This document shows positions 8,203 to 17,799 of a stretch of DNA of 64,000 nucleotides, piece after piece (positions within the stretch are counted from its first letter, which is position 1; each line of letters begins with the position of its first letter). The stretch lies in contig NZ_CP033924.1 in the NCBI RefSeq assembly GCF_003815875.1, positions 5,554,213 to 5,618,212 of the forward strand, read 5' to 3'. The DNA comes from Chryseobacterium lactis (GTDB lineage Bacteria; Bacteroidota; Bacteroidia; Flavobacteriales; Weeksellaceae). The position numbers were made by a program, and so were the translations under genes. Below the pieces are notes generated by a model. The model searched no databases, had not been told where the DNA came from, and saw only the letters and a list, made by a program, of their open reading frames with translations.

Positions 8203-11004
8203 ATGAAAAGAAATCTGGTTGCATTTTCCCTGTTTATTACTCAGATTATTTGGGCTCAAAACTATTCTCAATACGTAAATCCTTTCATCGGAACCGGAGG
8301 CCACGGACATACTTTTCCCGGAGCCATTATCCCGTTCGGAATGGTACAGCTTTCCCCGGATACCAGAATTGACGGCAGCTGGGACGGATGCAGCGGATAT
8401 CATTATTCAGATTCTCTCATCTATGGATTCTCTCATACTCACCTGAACGGAACCGGAGTTTCAGATTATGGGGATATTATGCTGATGCCGACGATGGGAA
8501 ATCCGAGCTTGAGCAGTAAAGATTATTCGTCAAAATTTTCTCATAAAAATGAAAAGGCTGCAGCAGGATTTTATACAGTGAAATTAGATAAAAACAATAT
8601 TGATGTTCGTCTTACAACAACAAAAAGAGTCGGCTATCATGAATATACTTTCAATAATACCGGGAATGCCAATATTATTTTAGATCTTAATCATCGGGAT
8701 AAATTGCTTGAAGGTGAGGTTAAAATTATTGACGATAAGACCATTGAAGTATTCCGGAGGAGTGAAGCCTGGGCCACTAATCAATATATCTACGCCAGAA
8801 TAGAATTTTCAAAACCAATGAAGATCTCTAAAAAAGAAGTGAATGGAAAACAGGACAACAACCTTTTTACCGGAACAAGACTTGCACTGGCCTTTTCAAC
8901 CGATGTTAAGAAAGGAGAAAAAATCCAGATAAAAGTAGCAATTTCTCCAACAGGTTATGAAGGAGCAGGGAAAAATATGCTGGCAGAAGGACAAGCTAAA
9001 GATTTTGAATCTGTAAAAAAACAAGCGCAAACTGACTGGGATAAGGAGCTATCAAAAATTGAAGTAAAATCTGATGACAAAAATAAGCTCGCTACTTTTT
9101 ATACAGCTCTTTATCATGTTTTTACACAACCCAATATCAATATGGATGTTGATGGGAGATACAGAGGCCGAGATAATAAGCTTTATACAGCTAAAGACTT
9201 CGATTATTACACGGTATTTTCACTTTGGGATACCTTCAGAGCAGCGCACCCACTAATGACTTTAATTGATAGAAAAAGAACATCCGATTTTATCAATACA
9301 TTCATCAAACAATACGAACAGGGCGGGAAACTTCCGGTCTGGGAACTGGCTTCCAATGAAACAGAATGCATGATCGGCTACCACGCTGTTTCTGTAATTG
9401 CTGATGCGATGGCTAAAGGAATCAAAGGTTTTGATTATGAAAAAGCATTTCAGGCTTCTAAAAACTCTGCCATGCTGGATATTTTTGGTTTAAATGCCTA
9501 CAAACAGAATAACTATATCAGCATGGATGATGAATCTGAAAGTGTTTCCAAAACCGTGGAATATGCTTATGATGACTGGTGTATTGCTCAAATGGCAAAG
9601 ATTTTAGGCAAAAAAGATGATTACCAGTATTTTATGAAACGTTCTCAGAACTGGAAAAATCTTTATAACCCCAACAATGGTTTTATGCAACCCAGAAAGA
9701 ATGGAAACTGGTATGAGCCTTTTGATCCGCGAGAAGTAAATAATAATTATACCGAGGGGAATTCATGGCATTATTCCTACTCAGTGCAACAGGATATTCC
9801 GGGACTTATAGCAGCACATGGCGGAAAAGAAAAGTTTGAACAGTTTATTGATGCCATCTTTGCGGCTCCGGATAAAACGACAGGAAGAGAGCAGGTGGAC
9901 ATTACGGGTCTTATCGGCCAGTATGCACAGGGTAATGAGCCAAGCCATCATATTGCTTACCTCTATAATTTTGTGGATAAACCTGAAAAAACTGATGCTA
10001 AAATCAAATATATTCTGGATAATTTCTATAAAAACACGCCGGACGGATTAATCGGAAATGAAGATTGCGGCCAGATGAGCGCCTGGTATATTTTGAGTGC
10101 TATGGGCATTTACTCAGTAACACCGGGATTACCGGAATGGGAAACGACGACTCCTTATTTTGACGAAATTAAAATCCATCTTGAAGACGGAACCACCAGA
10201 ACTATCACAAAAAATACAGGAAAAGCAGAGCTTAAAAAGCTAGGATTTGAAAATATACAACCTTCAAAGGACTTGAAGTATGCCCAACTTACAACGTCTC
10301 CGGTTATTGTAGCCGATAGAATTTTCGATTTTTCTACCAAGGTAGCAATCACTACTTTGAATCCTGATGATAAAGTTTATTTTATGACTCTGGATGACAG
10401 TGATGCCAATAAAAGAAAAACATTTATTCCTTATAAAGGTCCTTTCACCATCAGTAAATCGACCCAGGTTACGGCGTATGCTGAAAGAAAGGGTGAAAAA
10501 AGTTCGGTGACTGTTGCCAATTTCAACAGAAGACCTAATTATTGGGACATTAATATTCTTTCAAAAGTAACTCCACAATATACAGCCAACGGAAAGCTGG
10601 CTCTTATCGATGGAATCAGAGGTGATGTGAATTGGAGAAAAGGAGAATGGCAGGGATATCAGGGGCAGAATTTTGAAGCTGTTATTGATTTTAAATCACC
10701 TCAGCAAATTACCAAATTATCTTCGGGCTATCTTCAGGACAGTAAAGCATGGATTCTGATGCCTAAAAAAGTAGAATATTATGCCTCGATGAATAACAAG
10801 GATTTCTTTCTGTTGAAAACGATCGATAATGATATTGACCCCAAAGATGAAAAAGTACAGATCAAAGAATTTTCCACTGAAATTCTTCCTACAGAGGCTC
10901 GCTACATCAAAGTAAAAGCTTATTATTTCGGAAAACTTCCGGAATGGCATCAGGGAGCAGGCGGGGATGCCTATATTTTTATTGATGAAATTTCTGCAAA
11001 ATAA
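8203..11004 (+). CDS. GH92 family alpha-mannosidase, secreted
   Basis: A 933-residue glycoside hydrolase with a signal peptide (ending about IIWAQ). The GH92 hallmarks are present in order: YVNPFIGTGGHGHTFPGA (about 24-41), SHTHLNGTGVSDYGD (about 77-91), WDTFRAAHPL, WELASNETECMIGYH, and GNEDCGQMSAWYILSAMGIY (about 622-641). GH92 enzymes are calcium-dependent exo-acting alpha-mannosidases that invert configuration, typically trimming N-glycan mannose. After about residue 720 come a chitobiase/HEX C-terminal-like segment (ITTLNPDDKVYFMTLDDSD) and a discoidin/F5-8-type carbohydrate-binding-like domain that ends the protein. The domain set suggests a cell-surface or periplasmic enzyme acting on host or environmental glycoproteins. 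The linkage specificity is not visible. Confidence 0.93.
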   Translation: MKRNLVAFSLFITQIIWAQNYSQYVNPFIGTGGHGHTFPGAIIPFGMVQLSPDTRIDGSWDGCSGYHYSDSLIYGFSHTHLNGTGVSDYGDIMLMPTMGNPSLSSKDYSSKFSHKNEKAAAGFYTVKLDKNNIDVRLTTTKRVGYHEYTFNNTGNANIILDLNHRDKLLEGEVKIIDDKTIEVFRRSEAWATNQYIYARIEFSKPMKISKKEVNGKQDNNLFTGTRLALAFSTDVKKGEKIQIKVAISPTGYEGAGKNMLAEGQAKDFESVKKQAQTDWDKELSKIEVKSDDKNKLATFYTALYHVFTQPNINMDVDGRYRGRDNKLYTAKDFDYYTVFSLWDTFRAAHPLMTLIDRKRTSDFINTFIKQYEQGGKLPVWELASNETECMIGYHAVSVIADAMAKGIKGFDYEKAFQASKNSAMLDIFGLNAYKQNNYISMDDESESVSKTVEYAYDDWCIAQMAKILGKKDDYQYFMKRSQNWKNLYNPNNGFMQPRKNGNWYEPFDPREVNNNYTEGNSWHYSYSVQQDIPGLIAAHGGKEKFEQFIDAIFAAPDKTTGREQVDITGLIGQYAQGNEPSHHIAYLYNFVDKPEKTDAKIKYILDNFYKNTPDGLIGNEDCGQMSAWYILSAMGIYSVTPGLPEWETTTPYFDEIKIHLEDGTTRTITKNTGKAELKKLGFENIQPSKDLKYAQLTTSPVIVADRIFDFSTKVAITTLNPDDKVYFMTLDDSDANKRKTFIPYKGPFTISKSTQVTAYAERKGEKSSVTVANFNRRPNYWDINILSKVTPQYTANGKLALIDGIRGDVNWRKGEWQGYQGQNFEAVIDFKSPQQITKLSSGYLQDSKAWILMPKKVEYYASMNNKDFFLLKTIDNDIDPKDEKVQIKEFSTEILPTEARYIKVKAYYFGKLPEWHQGAGGDAYIFIDEISAK

Positions 11005-11013
11005 AAACTATCT

Positions 11014-11781
11014 ATGAAAAAACTCTTATTATTACTTTTTTTGCTTTTAAGTATTGTAGAAATATCTGCCTGCAGTTGCATTGGCAATTCCTTTTCACAG
11101 AACTATCAGGACGCTGATGTAATTGGTGTGGTTAAAATAGTAAAAGTATATGATCAAAATAAACAGCGAAGAACATATAAAGTTGATATTGAATTCGAAG
11201 AAATTTTTAAAGGAAAATCAATCAAAACAATTATTGTGAGCGGACTGATTGGAAAATCAAAATCTGCAGCATGTGAGCTGAATGTAAAACCTCAAGAAAG
11301 ATACCTGATCTATTTACAAAAATATGATAACATTTATTCTATCGATTATTGTACACCAAAGTCCAAACTACAAAACAGAGTAACAGAAGATGAAAAGTCA
11401 TGGTTTGAATATTTGGGTAAAGCCATTTCTTATTTAGAAAAAAACAAATCAGGTTTTCAAAATCTGCAGTTTGCCACCTGCTACCAGGAAACTCCAACCG
11501 ATGATAAATCGGATTTATCTAAAATCAGCGATTTCAACCCAAAGCAGGAATTCGCTATTTATAAAGTAAAAGTTAATAATCTGGCTGGAATTCAGGAAAT
11601 CTCTCCAATTGCAGGTTTTAGCCATAAAGATGAAACAATCAGGGATATTCTGAAAACGAAATTTAAGGTTGACATGCCCCACAGTTCTTCAGATTCTGAA
11701 CCAAAAGAATTTCTGTTATTTCTCTGTTACGATAAAAATAGTATTGAAGATCCTGAAAGCGAAGTAATATATTCTGATTAG
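11014..11781 (+). CDS. Secreted protein with TIMP/netrin-like N-terminal domain
   Basis: A 255-residue protein. A hydrophobic signal sequence (MKKLLLLLFLLLSIVEISA) is followed at once by CSCIG. A mature N-terminal Cys-x-Cys and the following strand pattern (DADVIGVVKIVKVY ... YKVDIEFEEIFKG) are characteristic of tissue-inhibitor-of-metalloprotease (NTR/OB-fold)-like domains found in many Flavobacteriia. Further cysteines at about 90 and 109 could pair with the N-terminal ones. The C-terminal half is not recognised. It begins 9 bp after the GH92 stop, so the two are probably co-transcribed, and a strong bidirectional terminator follows. The inhibitor function known from animals should not be assumed here. 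Confidence 0.7.
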   Translation: MKKLLLLLFLLLSIVEISACSCIGNSFSQNYQDADVIGVVKIVKVYDQNKQRRTYKVDIEFEEIFKGKSIKTIIVSGLIGKSKSAACELNVKPQERYLIYLQKYDNIYSIDYCTPKSKLQNRVTEDEKSWFEYLGKAISYLEKNKSGFQNLQFATCYQETPTDDKSDLSKISDFNPKQEFAIYKVKVNNLAGIQEISPIAGFSHKDETIRDILKTKFKVDMPHSSSDSEPKEFLLFLCYDKNSIEDPESEVIYSD

Positions 11782-11790
11782 AACTAAAAT

Positions 11791-11823
11791 AAACCCTTCT
11801 TCAGTATTTTTGAAGAAGGGTTT
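11791..11823. terminator. Bidirectional terminator between convergent genes
   Basis: The arms AAACCCTTCTTCA (11791-11803) and TGAAGAAGGGTTT (11811-11823) form a perfect 13-bp stem with a 7-nt loop. There are T tracts on the plus side and A-rich DNA on the other. It serves both the TIMP-like gene and the dioxygenase gene. Confidence 0.9.
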
Positions 11824-11830
11824 GTTTTTA

Positions 11831-12553
11831 TTAATTCATTCTTTCTGACCATTGCAGGACTTCCGGAAGTTCCATGTCTGAAAATTCTATATGGATAACT
11901 CTTCTCTTCTTTCCGTTGGTTGTCCGGTTGGAGCCGTGAAGGATAAGAGGCTTCATGATCATAATTCCTCCCTTTTCCACCTTGCAGATATTCTCTTTTT
12001 CTACCGTCCAATCAATCGTTTCAGGTCTGTAGATTCCTTTGGCATGAGAGCCCGGAACGACCTTTAATGCTCCGTTATTTTCATCCGTATCGTCCAGATG
12101 AATTCTGATGGTGAATATATTTTCCAGCACATTCAGCGGAGGTTGTACAGCAAACTGGTTTTGTTTTGTCGTCCATGGTCCGAAGCCTGATAATTCTGTT
12201 TTTTTATCCACGGAAATTGTCAGATCCTGATGATAGGCAACATACCAATTGGAAGTTTCCGGTTTATCAAAATAAATACTTTTTACCACGAAATATTTTT
12301 CTCCAAAGATGTCTTTTATGATTCTTTTGATATTGTCATTAAAAATCAGATCCTTAATTTCCGGGATTTCTTTTAAAAACTGTCTGATAGCAAACAGATC
12401 TTCAGATTTCCTGAAATTTTCTCTGGAGGTATCAATACTGTTGAGAACATCAATTATCTTTTCAATTTCTCCCTCAGAAAAAACGGTATTGATAACAGAA
12501 AAGCCATATTCATGAATATGGCTTTTATATAATTCTAAGTCTTTTAAACTCAT
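11831..12553 (-). CDS. Phytanoyl-CoA dioxygenase (PhyH) family protein
   Basis: A 240-residue Fe(II)/2-oxoglutarate oxygenase of the PhyH family. The metal-binding triad is visible as H108-x-D110 (AYHQDLT) and H206 (LILHGSNR), with R218 (KKRRVIHIEF) placed to bind 2-oxoglutarate. VVPGSHAKG is the usual loop after the core strands. Family members hydroxylate varied small molecules, including amino acids and lipids, and the substrate cannot be read from sequence. The gene starts 3 bp after the stop of a dicarboxylate/amino-acid symporter on the same strand, so they form a two-gene operon. A transported carboxylate could be its substrate or its co-substrate; this is inference. Confidence 0.88.
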   Translation of the reverse strand: MSLKDLELYKSHIHEYGFSVINTVFSEGEIEKIIDVLNSIDTSRENFRKSEDLFAIRQFLKEIPEIKDLIFNDNIKRIIKDIFGEKYFVVKSIYFDKPETSNWYVAYHQDLTISVDKKTELSGFGPWTTKQNQFAVQPPLNVLENIFTIRIHLDDTDENNGALKVVPGSHAKGIYRPETIDWTVEKENICKVEKGGIMIMKPLILHGSNRTTNGKKRRVIHIEFSDMELPEVLQWSERMN

Positions 12554-12556
12554 TAT

Positions 12557-13807
12557 TTAGATTTTGTCTAAAGGTTCCGTTAATTGTCCTTCCCATTTGG
12601 AAACTGCGGACGTCGCTAATGTATTTCCTAATACGTTAGTCATACTTCTTCCCATATCACAGAAATGGTCAATTGGCAAGATTAAGGCAATACCTTCCGG
12701 TGGAATTCCGAACATTGAGCAGGTGGCTACAATAATTACCAATGAGGCTCTTGGGACACCCGCAATTCCTTTTGAGGTAAGCATTAACACCAAAAGCATG
12801 GTAATCTGCTGTCCAAGCGTCATTTCGATGCCATAAATCTGTGCAATGAAGATAGAGGCAAATGTCATATACATCATACTTCCATCCAGGTTGAAAGAGT
12901 ATCCTAAGGGTAAAATAAATGATACTACTCTGCTGTTACATCCGAATTTTTCAAGCTCTTCTACCAGTTTAGGGAATACGGCTTCTGAACTTGTTGTAGA
13001 GAAGGCAATCAATAAAGGTTCTTTAATTCTCTTCAGTAAATCGAAAAGACGGTTTCCTAAGATAAAATAACCTACCAATAAAAGTACCAGCCAAAGAACT
13101 CCCAATGCAAAGAAGAAATCTCTCAAATAAATTGCATATACTTTAAAAATTTCAAATCCGTTGGTCGCAACTACTGCAGCGATTGCTCCCAATACACCGA
13201 AAGGAGCAAACCACATGATATATCCTACCATTTTAAGGATGGCATGGGCTATAATATCAAAAAGTTTCACTACAGGCTGCGCATATTCTTCGCCCAAATT
13301 AGCCAGGGCAACACCAAACATAATAGCAAATACAACGATCTGCAAAACTTCATTGGTTGCAAAAGCTTCAAATAAACTTTTAGGGATCATATGTTTTACG
13401 AAGTCTTCCATGGAAAAACTTTTGCTGCTTTTAAGAAGATCTTCAGCAGAAGCCACATCCTGAATTGGTAATTTCGTTACATGTCCCGGCTCAAGCCAGT
13501 TCACCAACATTAATCCGATAAAAAGAGAAACCAAAGAAGCGGAAATAAACCAAAGCATTGCCTTCGTTCCTACTCTTCCGATCATTTTGATATCACTCAT
13601 TTTAGCAATTCCCACTACAAGGGTCGTAAAAACCAACGGTGCTATAATCATCTGTACCAACCTGATGAAAACAGTTCCCAACAATTTTATGTTCTTGGAA
13701 AAAGGTTCTGCACTTTCCGGATATTTCACATGTACTATGCCTCCGATTCCTACTCCCAGAATAAGTGCAATGACAATCGCTATAAAAAGTTTATTTTGTC
13801 CTTTCAT
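12557..13807 (-). CDS. Dicarboxylate/amino acid:cation symporter (DAACS family)
   Basis: A 416-residue membrane protein of the GltP/GltT/DctA family with about eight hydrophobic helices and two re-entrant hairpins. Family signatures are clear: AFSTTSSEAVFPKL (serine-rich hairpin 1, about 269-282), NLDGSMMYM (about 309-317), and the C-terminal SKGIAGVPRASLVI and DHFCDMGRSMTNVLGN. These proteins import glutamate, aspartate or C4-dicarboxylates with protons or sodium. It is the first gene of an operon with the PhyH oxygenase. The length is normal and nothing is missing. Confidence 0.93.
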   Translation of the reverse strand: MKGQNKLFIAIVIALILGVGIGGIVHVKYPESAEPFSKNIKLLGTVFIRLVQMIIAPLVFTTLVVGIAKMSDIKMIGRVGTKAMLWFISASLVSLFIGLMLVNWLEPGHVTKLPIQDVASAEDLLKSSKSFSMEDFVKHMIPKSLFEAFATNEVLQIVVFAIMFGVALANLGEEYAQPVVKLFDIIAHAILKMVGYIMWFAPFGVLGAIAAVVATNGFEIFKVYAIYLRDFFFALGVLWLVLLLVGYFILGNRLFDLLKRIKEPLLIAFSTTSSEAVFPKLVEELEKFGCNSRVVSFILPLGYSFNLDGSMMYMTFASIFIAQIYGIEMTLGQQITMLLVLMLTSKGIAGVPRASLVIIVATCSMFGIPPEGIALILPIDHFCDMGRSMTNVLGNTLATSAVSKWEGQLTEPLDKI

Positions 13808-13826
13808 ATATATAGTTCAATTTGCG

Positions 13827-13834
13827 CAAATATA
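13827..13834 (-). promoter_or_regulatory. Probable -7 box for the symporter operon
   Basis: TATATTTG on the minus strand, 20 bp upstream of the symporter ATG, matches the Bacteroidota TAnnTTTG element. A matching -33 TTG at the usual distance is not obvious, so this is moderate support only. Confidence 0.45.
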
Positions 13835-13969
13835 ATGGTTTTTCAATTGGCATCAGATTTTATTCAATAGAGGTTAATTTTATATTAAGTTTTTAATCTT
13901 TAAAAATTAATTCCCTGGTTTAGAAAATATTGCAAAAAATTTAAGAAACATTTATTGAATTTTTATTCC

Positions 13970-13997
13970 TTTGGTATAAATTTTATTATTACATTTG
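13970..13997 (+). promoter_or_regulatory. Promoter of the BON-domain operon
   Basis: TTTG (13970-13973) and TACATTTG (13990-13997), separated by 16 nt, fit the Bacteroidota -33/-7 pattern. The -7 box ends 30 bp before the ATG at 14028. Confidence 0.55.
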
Positions 13998-14027
13998 ATT
14001 GTATAACAACATTAATAAATATACAAT

Positions 14028-14513
14028 ATGAAAAAAACTATCGCAATGGCTGCATTGGCTGTAGCTGTATCTTTCGGAGCAGTTTCTTGCAAAAAGAAAG
14101 TTTCTGATGCTGATCTTCAGACTCAAGCTACAACTGTAGTAACTTCTAATCCCAATGCTTCTGTTGAAGTAAAAGAAGGTGTTGCTCACTTAAGCGGAAC
14201 TTTCGCAGACCAACAATCTAAAGATGCGATGATTGCAAAATTAAAAGCAATTAGCGGGGTAAAAGATGTTATGGATATGTCTACTGTAGCAGCTCCGGCA
14301 CCGGCACCAGTTGATACGGCTTCTGCTGTAGATCCTGCTGTTCAGAAAAAAGTTCAGGATGCTGTAAAAGATTTCCCTACTGTAAAAGTAGAAGTAGTAA
14401 ACGGACAATTAACTCTTACAGGAAACGTTTCTGCTCAACAGGCAAGAAAAATCAAAGAATCTGTAGATGCTTTGAAAATCGGGAAGTATAACAATAACCT
14501 AATTGTAAAATAA
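14028..14513 (+). CDS. BON-domain lipoprotein (two BON domains)
   Basis: A 161-residue protein with a lipoprotein signal (MKKTIAMAALAVAVSFGAVSCKKK, lipid-attached Cys at 21). It has two BON (OsmY-type) domains, about 28-90 (VSDADLQTQATTVVTSNP ... VEVKEGVAHLSGTF) and about 104-161 (DPAVQKKVQDAVKDFPTVKV ... LTLTGNVSAQQ), joined by an Ala/Pro-rich linker. BON domains bind phospholipid or other envelope surfaces and are common in stress-resistance proteins. It is followed after 6 bp by a second BON protein, so the pair probably works together in the periplasm or at the outer membrane. The last codons run to IVK with no truncation. Confidence 0.88.
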   Translation: MKKTIAMAALAVAVSFGAVSCKKKVSDADLQTQATTVVTSNPNASVEVKEGVAHLSGTFADQQSKDAMIAKLKAISGVKDVMDMSTVAAPAPAPVDTASAVDPAVQKKVQDAVKDFPTVKVEVVNGQLTLTGNVSAQQARKIKESVDALKIGKYNNNLIVK

Positions 14514-14519
14514 TTTAAA

Positions 14520-14939
14520 ATGAGCGAATTACAAGATAAATATTCAGGAGTAGTTTCAGCAGCACAATCTGCAGGAATTTCAAATCTACAGGTTCAGGAG
14601 CAGGACGGAATTCTTTATGTTTCCGGAAATGCTTCCAACACCGCTGCTAAAGACGCAGTATGGAATGCTTTAGGAGCAATTGATTCTACATACTCTGCTT
14701 CAGATATCAATATCGATGTACAGGTAGCAGGTCTTGCTTCAGGAGCTTCTTTAACTGTAGCAACTGACGAGTCTAATCTTAACATCAGACAGGAGCCTTC
14801 TACAGAAGCTGCTGTAGTAGGAAAAGCTGCGAAAGGTGCATCAGTAACTTTAATTGAGCAAACTTCTGATGACTGGTGGAAAGTGAAAACTGCCGATGGC
14901 CAGGAAGGATATGCTTATTCAAGATATTTGAAAGCTTAA
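14520..14939 (+). CDS. BON plus bacterial SH3-domain protein
   Basis: A 139-residue protein without a signal peptide. Residues 1-70 match a BON-like fold (QEQDGILYVSGNASNTAAKDAVWNAL). Residues about 78-139 form a bacterial SH3 (SH3b) domain (SNLNIRQEPSTEAAVVGKAAKG ... WWKVKTADGQEGYAYSRYL). SH3b domains usually bind peptidoglycan. The BON-plus-wall-binding arrangement is analogous to BON-LysM proteins such as YgaU/LysM. It is the second gene of a two-gene operon with the BON lipoprotein and is followed by a clear terminator. How a protein lacking an export signal would reach the wall is not obvious; a cytoplasmic role is possible. Confidence 0.82.
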   Translation: MSELQDKYSGVVSAAQSAGISNLQVQEQDGILYVSGNASNTAAKDAVWNALGAIDSTYSASDINIDVQVAGLASGASLTVATDESNLNIRQEPSTEAAVVGKAAKGASVTLIEQTSDDWWKVKTADGQEGYAYSRYLKA

Positions 14940-14976
14940 TTTTGAAAAATTCAATTTTAAAGAAATATTTTTAAAG

Positions 14977-15004
14977 AAACATCCCTATATTGGGATGTTT
15001 TTTT
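14977..15004 (+). terminator. Terminator of the BON operon
   Basis: AAACATCCC (14977-14985) pairs with GGGATGTTT (14992-15000) across a 6-nt loop, followed by TTTT. Its position, after 14939 and before 15029, also argues against any upstream start for the next gene. Confidence 0.85.
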
Positions 15005-15028
15005 ATTTTTACCGCTGTGAAAAGACTA

Positions 15029-17767
15029 ATGAAGAAAATAGTAATGGTACTGGCTTTGGTATTCACAGCCTTTATTCTACACGCTCAGAAAATACATATC
15101 GATGGTAAAGTATTGGGTTTTGATAAAAAGCCTGTAGAAAATGCTACCGTATATTTGTTGAAAGAAAAGGATTCGTCTATTATCAACTACACCGCCACCA
15201 ATAAAGAAGGTAAGTTTTCTCTGAAAATGGATGAAATGAAAGAACCTTCGCTTTTAAAAATTGACGCTGACAAATTATCACCCTACTCAAAAAAATTTGA
15301 AACAATCTCTCAGTCTCTATCCCTGGAAGATATTAAGCTCAGTAAAAGCAATACTGTTACCCAAATTGATGAGGTCAAGATTACAGTATCTCCTGTTAAA
15401 ATTAAAAAAGACACCATAGAATTTAATGCCTCATCTATCAAGGTGCGTCCCGATAGTAAAATTGAAGAACTTCTGAAGCAGATTCCCGGTGTAGAAATCA
15501 ACAATGACGGGAAAATAACGGTCAACGGAAAAGATGTGGATCAGATCATGATCAATGGGAAACCTTTCTTTGATAAAGACGGTAAAATTGCCCTGCAGAA
15601 TTTACCGGCTGACATCATTAAAAATATTCAGTTTACAACCACCAAAACCAAAGAAGAAGAACTTAGCGGAAAAACACCAAAGTCTCAAAATACTACTATT
15701 AATTTTAATATTGATGAAAAGAAAAACAAGGGACTGCTTTCCAGACTCTCTGTTGGTTATGGTTCAGACAAGCGGTATGAAGCCAGCGGACTTGTAAGTT
15801 ATTTCAAAGGAGATACGAAAATCAGTGTTTTAGCCTCGTCAAATAATATCAATTCTCAGGGCTTTTCCCGTGATGATGTTTTTGACAGTATGGGAAGCGG
15901 CAGAAATTCCTGGACGGGCCAGGGAGGATCCGGAGGTAGCCAGGGCGGAGGAAAAGGCATACAAAGATCTACCACCTTAGGACTGAACTACAGTGATAAA
16001 TTGGGAAAAGATGCACATCTGGATGCTTTTAGTTTAACCTATTCAAACTCCAATACAGATACAAAATCTAAAGTTTCCAGGGCTACACTTCTTCCGGAAT
16101 ATACTCTTCAGACTCAATCTGAAAATACCGGTAAAAATGAATCCAGGCAATATGGTTTTGACGCCTCAGCAAAGATTAAACTGGACTCTTTGACAACTAT
16201 TTATATTTCCCCAAGGTTTAGTAAAAACAGTACCTTTTCAGTCAGCCAGTCACAATCTTCAACCCTGAGAGACAACACATTATTGAATGAAAGCAATTCT
16301 TATTCGAATAATCAATCGGAAAGTAATTCATTTAACCCCACCATTTATTTTTCCAGGAAATTTAAGAAAGAAAGACGTGTGGTTTCTGCGAATATCAACA
16401 CGACTATTTCTGAATCCAATAGAGACAACCTAAGCCAGTCTCAGAATACATTTTATCAGAACTCAGGAAATACAACAGATAACCGGGATCAGCTGGCTAA
16501 AAGTAAAAATCAGAATAATGATTTTAATTTCAATGCGGGATATACTGAACCCATTTCAGACTCTGCAACGGTAAGTCTTGAAGTAAAATATACTACCAAA
16601 TCGTCAAGGGATATAAGGGATATAAATGATTTTGATATAGCCACGGGAGAATATTCAAAATACAATATGCTTTTATCTAACAGTATGAGGCAAAAAATCA
16701 ATCAGATTTCTCCGGAACTGACTTATCAGCTTAGCAAAAAAAAGCTGAATATTTGGGCTTCCCTGAATCTTGATATTTCAGATATGAAGGTTAATTCTAT
16801 TTTTAACGGACAACAATATGATCTGCAGAAAAATTTTGCATTGCCCGGCTATAATGTAAACTTTTATTATCAGCTTGCGGAAGGTAAAAATCTAAGTATC
16901 TACAACTATTCCAATTTCACCATTCCCAGCGCAGAGCAGTTGACTCCCTATAAAGATGAATCTAATCCTTTGGTTACTTCTACCGGAAATCCTGATTTGA
17001 AAAATACATGGACGAATAGTCTATCTTTTTATTTCAGCAATTATAATAAGATTAAAAATATCAGTTACTTCGTCAATGCCGGTTTTACTTACAGAAATAA
17101 TGATATTATTAATTATTCCAGATATGATGCCTCGGGTAAACAGATTATCACCTACGACAATGTAAGCGGGAATAAGAGCATTAATGCAGGCGGAGGCTTC
17201 ACCAAAACCTTTAAATGGAATAACAATAAGTTTACCATTAATCCCCGGTTTAATATGAATTACGCTTATAATAATGGTTTTATCAACGGACAGGCATTTA
17301 CAAGTAATTCCTATACTCTCAATCCGGGACTGAATCTTATTTATGAGATTAAAGATAAGATGACGATAAAACCTTCATACCGCCTTGGATATAGCTTTTC
17401 CAACTACACCAATTATAGCATTGACAAGATCAATACAGCCAATCAGTCTTTAAAACTGGAACTTACCAATTATCTGTTCCAGAGCAGATTTGTATTCGGA
17501 AATGATTTTGAATACAATACCAACTCCAATATAGCACCCGGTTTCAAAAAGGATTTCTACTTCTGGAATACCAGTCTGGGATATTCATTCTTTAAAAAAC
17601 AATTTACTGCAAAAGTAAAAGTTTATGACATTTTAAATCAGAACCAAAGTGTAAGGAGAACAATCACAGATTCTTATTATGAAGACCGTGAAGACCTTAT
17701 TCTGAAACGATATATTATGTTCTCGATCAGTATGAAGCTGAATAAATTTGCCGGTAAAAAAATGTAA
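15029..17767 (+). CDS. Outer-membrane beta-barrel receptor (TonB-dependent receptor-like)
   Basis: A 912-residue protein. I choose ATG at 15029 (MKKIVMVLALVFTAFILHAQ, a good signal peptide) because the longer frame starts inside the preceding terminator. A regulatory-like beta-sandwich occupies about 20-105 (IDGKVLGFDKKPVENATVYL). A plug domain follows at about 125-235 (KVRPDSKIEELLKQIPGVEINNDG, PADIIKNIQF), then a barrel rich in Ser/Asn/Tyr. A glycine-rich loop (GSGGSQGGGKG, about 300-310) precedes the barrel. It belongs to the outer-membrane beta-barrel family of Flavobacteriia, and the transported substrate is unknown. It stands alone between terminators, and I see no partner SusD. Confidence 0.85.
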   Translation: MKKIVMVLALVFTAFILHAQKIHIDGKVLGFDKKPVENATVYLLKEKDSSIINYTATNKEGKFSLKMDEMKEPSLLKIDADKLSPYSKKFETISQSLSLEDIKLSKSNTVTQIDEVKITVSPVKIKKDTIEFNASSIKVRPDSKIEELLKQIPGVEINNDGKITVNGKDVDQIMINGKPFFDKDGKIALQNLPADIIKNIQFTTTKTKEEELSGKTPKSQNTTINFNIDEKKNKGLLSRLSVGYGSDKRYEASGLVSYFKGDTKISVLASSNNINSQGFSRDDVFDSMGSGRNSWTGQGGSGGSQGGGKGIQRSTTLGLNYSDKLGKDAHLDAFSLTYSNSNTDTKSKVSRATLLPEYTLQTQSENTGKNESRQYGFDASAKIKLDSLTTIYISPRFSKNSTFSVSQSQSSTLRDNTLLNESNSYSNNQSESNSFNPTIYFSRKFKKERRVVSANINTTISESNRDNLSQSQNTFYQNSGNTTDNRDQLAKSKNQNNDFNFNAGYTEPISDSATVSLEVKYTTKSSRDIRDINDFDIATGEYSKYNMLLSNSMRQKINQISPELTYQLSKKKLNIWASLNLDISDMKVNSIFNGQQYDLQKNFALPGYNVNFYYQLAEGKNLSIYNYSNFTIPSAEQLTPYKDESNPLVTSTGNPDLKNTWTNSLSFYFSNYNKIKNISYFVNAGFTYRNNDIINYSRYDASGKQIITYDNVSGNKSINAGGGFTKTFKWNNNKFTINPRFNMNYAYNNGFINGQAFTSNSYTLNPGLNLIYEIKDKMTIKPSYRLGYSFSNYTNYSIDKINTANQSLKLELTNYLFQSRFVFGNDFEYNTNSNIAPGFKKDFYFWNTSLGYSFFKKQFTAKVKVYDILNQNQSVRRTITDSYYEDREDLILKRYIMFSISMKLNKFAGKKM

Positions 17768-17799
17768 CACCATACTTTTATATATATTTTCTATCAATG

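Noticed and set aside
11784..12011. Reading frame on the minus strand inside the dioxygenase gene
   Set aside because: It is a shadow of the PhyH gene in another frame, with no family match and charge-rich composition.
14990..15028. Upstream start of the second outer-membrane receptor
   Set aside because: It would begin with TTG inside the preceding terminator stem. The ATG at 15029 gives a proper signal peptide.
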